This document shows, in pieces, positions 36,886-44,580 of a DNA stretch of 64,000 nt. Location: positions 1 to 64,000 of the forward strand of contig CALDHM010000013.1 of the NCBI GenBank assembly GCA_937941455.1, written 5' to 3'. The stretch is from an uncultured Pirellulaceae bacterium. GTDB taxonomy: Bacteria > Planctomycetota > Planctomycetia > Pirellulales > Pirellulaceae. Made by a program: the position numbers and the translations under genes. Positions within the stretch are counted from its first letter, which is position 1; every line of letters starts with the position of its first letter. The notes beneath the pieces are model-generated. The model was not told the origin of the DNA and did not search any database. It saw only the letters and a list, made by a program, of their open reading frames with translations.

Positions 36886-38054
36886 TTCGTTGTATCTACC
36901 GACTGAATTTGGCCGGTGTTGATTGTCGATCGATACAGCAGTCTCGGAGCGGCGTATCCTTGCTCGAAATAATCGTCGCGATCACCCTGGCGATGGTGAT
37001 GCTTGGAGCCGTCTGGTCCTTGGCGAGTCTTTTATCGAAACGTTACGACGCCCAACTTCGTCTCGCCGAGCAGAATCAAATCACGCGATCGATTCAGCAG
37101 CGGTTGTTGCAAGATTTGAATTCCATCGTTTACTTGAATCAGGAACCAACGTGGTCAACGGAAACGAGCCGTAAAGACGTCAACAACTTCTTCCCGCTGC
37201 CGAATTTGTTTTGGCCTGAACGACTGTTGGAGAGCGACTTGTCCAAACCGTCGATGGCCCCAGCTGTGACGGGCAATGAGACTGAGTTGACCTTTTCGAT
37301 CCATACCGACAGCTGGGAAATCGCCTGGAATGAATATCAGAGACAAACTCGCACGCTTGCTGGCGATTCATCAGAGATGTTTCTTTCGCCGGCGCCTTCG
37401 TTGGTCCGTCGCGTTCGCTATGCACTCGTGCGAGCAGAGCCATCGCCGGAATCGCCGGCTGCAGGGCTGGACGACGCCGATCCGAATGAAGGGGAGGATG
37501 ACCCGCCGCTGATCGGACTTACGCGTGAGGAATGGGAGGAGACGGCCAACGCTGCGACCTGGAATCGTGATAGCACAGGGGATGACGATCGAGCTTTGGT
37601 AGAAACGGAGACGTCTCGCAGTAAAACAGCCGTAGGTGAAGCAAATCGCCAGATCGAACGACCAGCGATTCATCGCCTGGAGCGGATCGAAGAAATTGCA
37701 AATCTGCGATTTCGATACTTTGATGGAGAGCGGTGGCATCGCAGTTGGGATAGCCTCCAAGAGGGGCGCTTACCCTGTGCGATTTTGTTTCAATTCAGCT
37801 TCGTTCCCAAAAAGTCCAAGTCATTAAAAGAGACGCCGGACGAACAATTGGAATCGGTGACATTCCCTCCTGAGCTTGAGCCTGAATCCGAGCTCGAGGA
37901 ACCGGAGCTTGCCGCATTGCTTGCGGATGAGCGATTTGAATTCGACTTTTTGTTCAGGCTGCAAACACCGGCTCGGGTTCTGCAAGCGAACAAGAGTTCG
38001 CTGGATCAGCGTGACGACGTTCGTCCACAAGGTCCGCAGGAGGCTCCACGATGA
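36882..38054 (+). CDS. gspJ: GspJ-like minor pseudopilin
   Basis: The 390-residue protein has a leader cleaved at SRSG/VSLLEIIVAITLAMVMLGA (Gly 24, Glu at +5). It overlaps gspI (ATGA at 36882-36885). The typical GspJ is about 200 residues; the extra length is acidic, low-complexity insertions (about 185-260 and 325-350, e.g. PPELEPESELEEPELAALL). The conserved fragment LERIEEIANLRFRYFDGERW is the GspJ-like strand pair. It should be part of the tip complex with I and K. Confidence 0.85.
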   Translation: MIRCIYRLNLAGVDCRSIQQSRSGVSLLEIIVAITLAMVMLGAVWSLASLLSKRYDAQLRLAEQNQITRSIQQRLLQDLNSIVYLNQEPTWSTETSRKDVNNFFPLPNLFWPERLLESDLSKPSMAPAVTGNETELTFSIHTDSWEIAWNEYQRQTRTLAGDSSEMFLSPAPSLVRRVRYALVRAEPSPESPAAGLDDADPNEGEDDPPLIGLTREEWEETANAATWNRDSTGDDDRALVETETSRSKTAVGEANRQIERPAIHRLERIEEIANLRFRYFDGERWHRSWDSLQEGRLPCAILFQFSFVPKKSKSLKETPDEQLESVTFPPELEPESELEEPELAALLADERFEFDFLFRLQTPARVLQANKSSLDQRDDVRPQGPQEAPR

Positions 38055-39547
38055 GGTGTCAGCGGCGGGGAGCCGTCTTATTATTGGTGACGCTGTTGCT
38101 GTTGTTTTTCAGCTCCGTCGCGATCGCTTTAATCACTTATTCCCGCTCGGAGTGGCGGGCCGTGTCGGTTCATCATGACGAGTTAGTTTTGGACAACCTC
38201 CTGGTTGCCGGAGAAAACATTTTGTTGACAGTGGGCAGCAGCAGTCGCCAGGACCTTAAACAATTGGGAAATCCTACGACCAGTCCCGAATTTTACGGTC
38301 CGCAGAGTTTGCATTGGGATGAACAAGCAAGCGATTTTCGCTTGATGATTCTGCCGGTCAAGCAATTCCTGAAAGACGAGCCCTTGCTTTTCGACTGGAC
38401 GAACGAATCAGCAAAAATCAATCTCAACAAACTGATTGAATGGGAACGAAAATATCCCGGGCATGCTCTGCGGGTCCTGAGCGAGTTGCCGGGAATGACC
38501 CCAGAGGTCGCTGAGAGTCTCCTGCACCGATTGGGTGTTGAAGTCGCCACGACACCGACGCTGAATGCGAATTCCCCAAAGAATATTGCCGAACTATCCT
38601 CGCAAGCCGGCCCAAAGCCGCAGCAATTGGAAGATTTGGTTGGTATTGGCAATTCCACTTACAAGGATTGGTTCGGCAGCCTGGATGTGGTGGCTGACCA
38701 GCGCGGCGACGAAGCGAATAAGCCCACTTCGGACCATCAGCCCTGGTCTGAATTGCTGACCTTGCATAGTCGCGAGCGAAACGAATCGGCCAACGGTACG
38801 CCCCGCATCAACTTGAACCAATCGGATTTAGTCTCGTTGCACCGGCAGCTGAGCGAACGCTTAGGTCGCTCAATGGCCGATTTCGTCGTCCTGTTTCGCC
38901 AATTCGGCGCTGGTCGAGTTGGGCGGCGGACCTCAGCTGCACAGCTCTCTATCGACTTTAGTGTACCACCGCGATTTCAGTTCCAATCGGAATTGGACTT
39001 AATCGGAGCGACGGTTGCCTTCGATAGCCGGAATGGTGGCCGGCAATTGGTTACCAGCCCGTTGCCCAACGATCGCGCGGCCTGGGCTGGACAACTCGAA
39101 TCGGTCATGGATCAGTTGACGGTTCACCCGCAGCCGGTGATCGAGGGCAGGATCAACATCGAAAAGGCTCCCCGCGAAGTGCTGATGGCGGTTCCCGGTA
39201 TGGACGCGCTGACAGCCGATCAGATCATTTCGATTCGTTATGCGTTGACGGCGGATCGGATGCCGTGGATCCATCCGGTGTGGTTGCTCGAAAAAGGGAT
39301 TTTGGACTTGCCAGCCATGAAAAAATTGTTGCCTCATATGACGGTGGGCGGGAATGTTTTGCAAGCGGATTTGTTGGCTTTTGACCGTCAGCGAGGGGTC
39401 TATCTCAGAAAAATCGTGGCAATTGACGCAACTTCCCCAGAAGAAGGCAAATTGTTCACGAAAGACTTTCGAAATTTGCCTTTACCTCCGGCCTTTGATC
39501 AACTATTGATAGGGAGGGCGGGGGAGAAAGTGCTCGCCGGACAGTGA
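38051..39547 (+). CDS. gspK: GspK-like pseudopilin
   Basis: The 498-residue protein overlaps gspJ by ATGA. A short leader ends RRG/AVLLLVTLLLLFFSSVAIAL, and position +5 is Leu rather than Glu, as is normal for GspK, which sits at the extreme tip. The large periplasmic part contains SAKINLNKL, two helix-hairpin-helix-like stretches (LSELPGMTPEVAESLL and LMAVPGMDALTADQIISI) and INIEKAPREVL, as in GspK's alpha domain. Length is above the usual 320-ish residues. It closes the pseudopilin block. Confidence 0.9.
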   Translation: MRCQRRGAVLLLVTLLLLFFSSVAIALITYSRSEWRAVSVHHDELVLDNLLVAGENILLTVGSSSRQDLKQLGNPTTSPEFYGPQSLHWDEQASDFRLMILPVKQFLKDEPLLFDWTNESAKINLNKLIEWERKYPGHALRVLSELPGMTPEVAESLLHRLGVEVATTPTLNANSPKNIAELSSQAGPKPQQLEDLVGIGNSTYKDWFGSLDVVADQRGDEANKPTSDHQPWSELLTLHSRERNESANGTPRINLNQSDLVSLHRQLSERLGRSMADFVVLFRQFGAGRVGRRTSAAQLSIDFSVPPRFQFQSELDLIGATVAFDSRNGGRQLVTSPLPNDRAAWAGQLESVMDQLTVHPQPVIEGRINIEKAPREVLMAVPGMDALTADQIISIRYALTADRMPWIHPVWLLEKGILDLPAMKKLLPHMTVGGNVLQADLLAFDRQRGVYLRKIVAIDATSPEEGKLFTKDFRNLPLPPAFDQLLIGRAGEKVLAGQ

Positions 39548-39610
39548 ATGAAGTTCAACGATTGTGGAGTTTCGACCTCGCTGTTGACACCGTAAACAGG
39601 AATGCTCTTG

Positions 39611-41284
39611 ATGTTGCCCAAAAGTAGAAACTGTCTCGTTGTCGAATGGGATCGGCAACAGGCTCGATACGCTTGGGTTCAAGCGGTCGGTGCTCGGAAT
39701 ACCCTGCGGGCGATTGGCACGGTCCTAGCTGCCGATGGGGAATCGGCCCCGCAACTCGAATCCCACTTGGCGGACATCAAAGCCTTACTCCGGATCAAGA
39801 ACCCCGAGTTGATCCTCCTTGTATCCCGCCGCGAAATCGAGGAATGCGATACCAACCTGCCCTTGGCCAAGGGAGATGAACTCGCGCAATTAGTCGAACA
39901 TCAGGCCCACGAACAATGGCCCGGTATCTCGGACCAGGCGATCATCGATTACTACCAGATGAATCAAGGCGCTGATGGCATGGTACATATTTCCATCGCC
40001 GCCCTCGTCAAGGACAGACAAGCCTATTTCGAGGCGGCAGCCAAATCGGTTGGCTGGCGTCTGCAGGGGATCAAACTGAGACATCTTGCAAGCATCCAAC
40101 TACTGCAGCGGCAGGTGGCACTGGCTGCCTCGCCGCGCAGCGTGATGCTGAGCGTCAGCGGCAAGGACGCCGATTTGGTCGTCTTTTCTCAGGGACAAGT
40201 TGTGTTCGTTCGCACCATTCCACTGGCAGCTGAATCGGACGCTCCGCTGCTCGCCGAAAAACTGAAACTAGAAATTCAACGAAGTCTGCTCGTCGCGACC
40301 CCTCCACCCAATGAAACCGAAAATACCGAATCACCGATTTTTATCTTAGGCAACGATGTCGAGTTGAACGAATTGGTCCGTACGCTCGACATGGAATGGC
40401 CGGGGCAGATTCGCGTTGTCGATCCTTTCGTTAGTTTTCATCGAATTGGCAACCAGTCGCTCGAGAGTGCCAGTCAATACGCGGCTGTCTTGGGCGCTGC
40501 GCTCGAGAGCAATCCGGCGACGACGATTGATTTCCGTAAGCCCAAGTGTGGCCAAAAAAATTGGTCTGGCTATCGGCGGGTGGCCGTTTATGCTGTCCTG
40601 GGCTGTCTGGTGTTGGCCGGCCTGATCGGCAGTGCTTGGCAACAAGTCAACGAGGCGCGGCAGCAAAACGCTGAGTTGAAGCGCGAATTGGCGGATGTCG
40701 AGGAACAAATCGCTAGTTTGAAAAAACGAACCGCGATCGTCGATTATGTATCCCAGTGGCAGCGCGACGACATCAATTGGTTGGAGGAATTCCGCGGTCT
40801 CAGCTTACGCATGCCCAGTCGTAGTCAAACTCAAGTTCGGTCCATGAGCATGTCGACGAGTACGGGCCGCAAAGGCTTGATCACCATGAATTTGCGGGCG
40901 AGCAGCGAGGCCGCCATTGCCGAATTTGAAAAATCGGTTCGGGATGAATTCCACCAAGTGCGGACTAACCAACTCAGCCAAACAGCCCAAGAAACCGATT
41001 TTCCGTGGCAATTCGGAGCAGCGATTACCGTCACTCCCCGCGACCGCCAGCAATTGGCCGAAGACCGACTTCTGGCCGATCGCAATGCGATGCCGCCACG
41101 GGCGATCCTGCCGCCCGTTTCCTCACAGAACCAGCCGCAACCCTCCGTACCAGAACCTCCGATCAGCGATGGTGAGATGGACAATCGCCAACAACCGCCC
41201 GAGCAAGGCAGCGTGAATGACCAAGTACAGCAAGGTGGCGACGGCTTCGATGCCAACGAAAGAAACCTAGGAGGGGGACAATGA
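39611..41284 (+). CDS. gspL: GspL-like platform protein: PilM-like and PilN-like parts fused
   Basis: The 557-residue protein has an actin-like cytoplasmic half (about 1-315) resembling PilM/GspL (CLVVEWDRQQARYAWVQ, a phosphate-type loop around SVMLSVSGKDADLVVF). A membrane helix follows (about 325-345, VAVYAVLGCLVLAGLIGSAW), then a coiled coil, a PilN/GspL-like periplasmic ferredoxin-fold part (about 400-475) and a Pro/Gln-rich tail. It anchors the GspE motor to the membrane. ATG 39611 has AGGA nine bases upstream; ATG 39602 has none. It overlaps the next gene by ATGA. Confidence 0.85.
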   Translation: MLPKSRNCLVVEWDRQQARYAWVQAVGARNTLRAIGTVLAADGESAPQLESHLADIKALLRIKNPELILLVSRREIEECDTNLPLAKGDELAQLVEHQAHEQWPGISDQAIIDYYQMNQGADGMVHISIAALVKDRQAYFEAAAKSVGWRLQGIKLRHLASIQLLQRQVALAASPRSVMLSVSGKDADLVVFSQGQVVFVRTIPLAAESDAPLLAEKLKLEIQRSLLVATPPPNETENTESPIFILGNDVELNELVRTLDMEWPGQIRVVDPFVSFHRIGNQSLESASQYAAVLGAALESNPATTIDFRKPKCGQKNWSGYRRVAVYAVLGCLVLAGLIGSAWQQVNEARQQNAELKRELADVEEQIASLKKRTAIVDYVSQWQRDDINWLEEFRGLSLRMPSRSQTQVRSMSMSTSTGRKGLITMNLRASSEAAIAEFEKSVRDEFHQVRTNQLSQTAQETDFPWQFGAAITVTPRDRQQLAEDRLLADRNAMPPRAILPPVSSQNQPQPSVPEPPISDGEMDNRQQPPEQGSVNDQVQQGGDGFDANERNLGGGQ

Positions 41285-42219
41285 ACACGACTCGCCGTAA
41301 AGTGTTAATCTCGCTGTTCGCCATCGCGGTCGGCGGATACTTCGCCAACGATTTGGCAGAGCGGTTTTATTTCAGGCCGCTCGCGCAGGAAGAGCGACAA
41401 ATGCCCGTGTTGGAGAAGCGATTGCGAGAGGCCAAGCTCCAATTGCAAAAGCTCGAAAATAAATTGTCGCTTCGCGAGCAGTTCGAACAGCGGTCTTTGC
41501 CCCCCAATCCCGAGATTGCTTCCTCGATCTATCAGGCTTGGTTATTGAATACGGTCGCACAGATCGGCATCGCCAATCCTCTTGTCGATTCGACGAGCCC
41601 CGTTGACGAAGGAGACGCCACGCGGTTGTCGTTCAATCTCAAAGGGAAGGCAAACTTGCGGCAATTGGCACAATTCCTGTTCGAATTTTACCGGGCAGGC
41701 CATTTGCAACGGATCAATCAGATCACGTTGACACCGACTGCCAGCGGCGAACGATTAGACGTGCAGGTCGGCATCGAAGCGTTATCGCTCAAGCGATCAA
41801 AAAATGAGAATCAATTACCGCAATTGACTTCCGAGCGATTGGTTCATGATGCGTTGGATCCATACCTCGTCATCTCGCAACGCAACTTATTCAGTGAGGG
41901 TTCGGCGCCGCAAATCCTCAAGACGACACGTTTGACCGCCATCACCCAGGATCGCTTCGGCAAGAACGAAGCTTGGTTTTATGTAGAAAAGCTGCGCAAA
42001 ACGCATATTCTTGCGGTGGGCGACGTTTTAGATCTGGAGATGATCTCCATCAAACTGTTGGCGATTGACACCGATTTTGTAACGCTCGAACTCGAGGGCC
42101 AAAAAGGTCGCTTGGACTTGGGCAAGACACTCAGCGAGTTTCGCCCGCAAGGGGCGACCCAGCCACAGTTGTCTTATCTTTGGCCCACCGCCTTGCTCCG
42201 CAGTCTGGTGAAGCCGTAA
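41281..42219 (+). CDS. GspM/PilO-like protein with a C-terminal PilP/GspC-like domain
   Basis: The 312-residue protein has an N-terminal membrane helix (about 7-24), a coiled coil (about 38-75), a PilO/GspM-like ferredoxin-fold domain (about 80-180), then a linker with YLVISQRNLFSEG and a small beta domain (about 205-290: LTAITQDRFGKNEAWFY, HILAVGDVLDLEMISIKLL). The last part resembles PilP or the GspC HR domain, which contacts the secretin N-domains. No separate gspC is present, so this gene may supply both M and C roles. It is the last gene of the operon, coupled to gspL by ATGA. Confidence 0.82.
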   Translation: MNTTRRKVLISLFAIAVGGYFANDLAERFYFRPLAQEERQMPVLEKRLREAKLQLQKLENKLSLREQFEQRSLPPNPEIASSIYQAWLLNTVAQIGIANPLVDSTSPVDEGDATRLSFNLKGKANLRQLAQFLFEFYRAGHLQRINQITLTPTASGERLDVQVGIEALSLKRSKNENQLPQLTSERLVHDALDPYLVISQRNLFSEGSAPQILKTTRLTAITQDRFGKNEAWFYVEKLRKTHILAVGDVLDLEMISIKLLAIDTDFVTLELEGQKGRLDLGKTLSEFRPQGATQPQLSYLWPTALLRSLVKP

Positions 42220-42750
42220 CGTGACCCTCGTTTCCCAGGTGGGTTTATTCTGGCGGGAAACGCAAATGCAGGTTGCTCACCTACTTGCTCGCTCCGTCGA
42301 GGCAAAATTCTGGGGCTTGAGGTGGTGAATTAAGATCGCTCCCAACCTAAAATCCCTAGGAGAACAAAGCATTCTCGGAAAAAAAGACATTCGCCGCATG
42401 CTCCTCCTAGTCTGCCTTGGAGCGATCGCGTCGCGTCGCTCGGTCAGGGTTATCGCCGGACGAAATATGGGCTGATATGTTATCGAGCAAGTTCATATTC
42501 TGTAACGACTGGATCATTAAGATCAGCCCACGGCACTAACTTGTGGGCTGAAACTCGTCAGCTGCGGGGCATTAGCCCGCGGTTCTTGAAAGAACTGGAG
42601 GCTGGCGCTTTCCGGCTACTAGTTTTGGCGCGAAACCTAGTTGCGGTCGAGTTCGGGATACAACTTGGGCATGTGCCCCGTGGAAATTTCGGTCGACGCG
42701 AGTGCGCAAGTCGGCCGAGGCCTTAGTGGACTATCGAGCGGAGAGACCGA
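42220..42750. other. Intergenic region after the T2SS operon
   Basis: This 531-base spacer holds copy F of the palindromic element (42534-42640). Nothing else gene-like is seen; the region before the copy is of ordinary composition and has no obvious terminator with a U-tract. Confidence 0.55.
42534..42640 (+). repeat. Palindromic intergenic element, copy F
   Basis: The ordered blocks AAACTCGTCAGCTGCGGGGC, ATTAGCCCGCGGTTCTTG, GAACTGGAGGCTGGCGCT and TAGTTTTGGCGCGAAACCTA match the family. The outer ends CACTAACTTG and CCTAGTTG are inverted. Confidence 0.75.
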
Positions 42751-44529
42751 GTGACATTGCACGTGATCGATTTGGCGATCATCGCCATTTACTTTTTGGC
42801 CGTGATTGTGGCAGGGTTTGCCATCAAGCGTTGGGCGACACAGGGTATCGAATTTTATTTCCTTGCCAATCGGAGCTTACCTTGGTGGGTGTTGGGACTG
42901 GCCGGGTGTTCGAGTTATATCGACATTGGCGGCACAATGTCGATGGTCGGTTTGATGTACTATACCGGGCTGAAATCCATTTGGATCTCGCACGTTTTTT
43001 GGGGATGGCTGATCATTTGCTTCTACATGGCCTTTCAAGCAAAATGGATTCGCCGATCCGGAGTGATGACCTTTGCGGAATGGAATCGGACGCGGTTTGG
43101 TGAAGGGCGGGATGCCGAAATGGCGCGGGTGGCCGCCGCGTTGTTTCTGTTAGTGTTGATGATTTGCAACCTGGCCTTCATCGCGGTGGGTATCGGCAAG
43201 TTCGCGGAAGAGTTTTTGCCTTTCGCTCGTTGGCTCTCCACATTGATCGTGTTTGCGGCGGTGGGATTCTACGTGACTCTGGGTGGCTTTTTCGGTGTCG
43301 TGCTTACTGACATCTTTCAGACGATCTTGATCGCGATCGGCGCGGTCCTGATGACGGTGCTGGTGTTCACGACGACCGATCCCTCGGCCTTGGCCGCCGG
43401 TCAACCGCCGGCCTGGATGTCGCTGGAACCGACGTGGACGATGTGGAATGGCTTCACGACGGCAGTGCCCGCGGCGTACCAGCATTTCGACTTGCTGGGA
43501 CCATTGTTGCTGGCAGGTGCCTTTTGGCTGATTTTTCGTGTCGCTGCCGGGCCGAATGTTTGGGATTTTCAATTCTTTTTGACCGCTCGCAGTTCCCGAG
43601 ACGCTGCGGTCGCCGGCGGTGTGTGGACAGTGGCCTATTCCCTGCGTTGGATATTGGGGAGCGCGTTTCTGGTGCTCGGTTTGCACTACTTTGGTTCAAC
43701 GGCAGGGGCCGATGCCGAGAAAATCATGCCCAAGGTGTTGCAAGCGCTACCCGTTGGTTTGTCCGGTCTGTTCATTGCGGTGCTACTCGCCGCGCTGATG
43801 TCGACGCTGGATGCGATGATCAATGTCACCAGCAGTGTCGTCGTGAACGATTTTCTGAAGCGCTATGGAGCGCAGTCGTTGGGGGAACGCCGCCTGGTGC
43901 AGGCTGGTCAAGTGGCGTCGTTGGCGGCGTTGGGTTTGGGATTCGCGTTCAGCATGTTCGTTGAGAATATCATTCAAATCTGGGAGGTGATGGTCCATGT
44001 GGTCGTAACGATGATTTTGGTCCCGGCGACATTTCGTTGGCACTGGTGGCGGTTCGGCCCCCGAGCGTTCGTGTATGGTATGCTCAGCTCGGCCGTGCTG
44101 CTAGCGCTGCGGGTTGCCTTTCTGCCCGATCTGCCGCGATATGCGACATTGTCATTGGATACCTTCAATTGCTTGGTGGTCACCCTGATCGCTGGGTGGA
44201 CCTGCCCAGCGGCGCCCCGGGACGTGCTGGTCGATTTCTACGCGCGGGTCCGTCCGTTCGGCGTGTGGGGACCGATTCGCCGCGAGGCGATCCAGCGCGG
44301 ACTGTTGTCGACGGCCGCACAACGTGAGCCGTGGTTGGATCTGATCAATGGTGGTTTATCGATCGTCCTGCAAGTATCATTGGCCATCATCACTTTTTAT
44401 GGCATGCTGCAGAGGTGGACGCCGATGCTATGGGGGCTGTGTGTGGCCTGCGGCGTAGGGATCGTTCTGATGTTTACCTGGTATCGCCAACTTCCGGCTC
44501 GGGATGAAAACGTGGCGATACAGGACTAG
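42751..44529 (+). CDS. Sodium:solute symporter (SSS family)
   Basis: The 592-residue membrane protein starts at GTG 42751 behind GGAGAG. It has about 14 hydrophobic helices and SSS-type landmarks: a first helix VIDLAIIAIYFLAVIVAGFA, EFYFLANRSLPWWVLGLAGC, AALMSTLDAMINVTSSVVVND (the sodium-site helix) and a late VMVHVVVTMILVPATFRWHW. It uses the sodium gradient to import a small solute. Since a GH38 mannosidase starts 51 bases downstream, a sugar or glycoside is the likely substrate; this is inference from context. Confidence 0.9.
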   Translation: MTLHVIDLAIIAIYFLAVIVAGFAIKRWATQGIEFYFLANRSLPWWVLGLAGCSSYIDIGGTMSMVGLMYYTGLKSIWISHVFWGWLIICFYMAFQAKWIRRSGVMTFAEWNRTRFGEGRDAEMARVAAALFLLVLMICNLAFIAVGIGKFAEEFLPFARWLSTLIVFAAVGFYVTLGGFFGVVLTDIFQTILIAIGAVLMTVLVFTTTDPSALAAGQPPAWMSLEPTWTMWNGFTTAVPAAYQHFDLLGPLLLAGAFWLIFRVAAGPNVWDFQFFLTARSSRDAAVAGGVWTVAYSLRWILGSAFLVLGLHYFGSTAGADAEKIMPKVLQALPVGLSGLFIAVLLAALMSTLDAMINVTSSVVVNDFLKRYGAQSLGERRLVQAGQVASLAALGLGFAFSMFVENIIQIWEVMVHVVVTMILVPATFRWHWWRFGPRAFVYGMLSSAVLLALRVAFLPDLPRYATLSLDTFNCLVVTLIAGWTCPAAPRDVLVDFYARVRPFGVWGPIRREAIQRGLLSTAAQREPWLDLINGGLSIVLQVSLAIITFYGMLQRWTPMLWGLCVACGVGIVLMFTWYRQLPARDENVAIQD

Positions 44530-44580
44530 CGGCTGACGAAGACCGATGTCGATAGCACAACAGGAAAAGGAGTTGTCACG

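Noticed and set aside
42534-42548. GGCAC...TTGTG resembling a sigma-54 promoter
   Set aside because: Spacing between the two elements is one base short and it lies inside a repeat copy.
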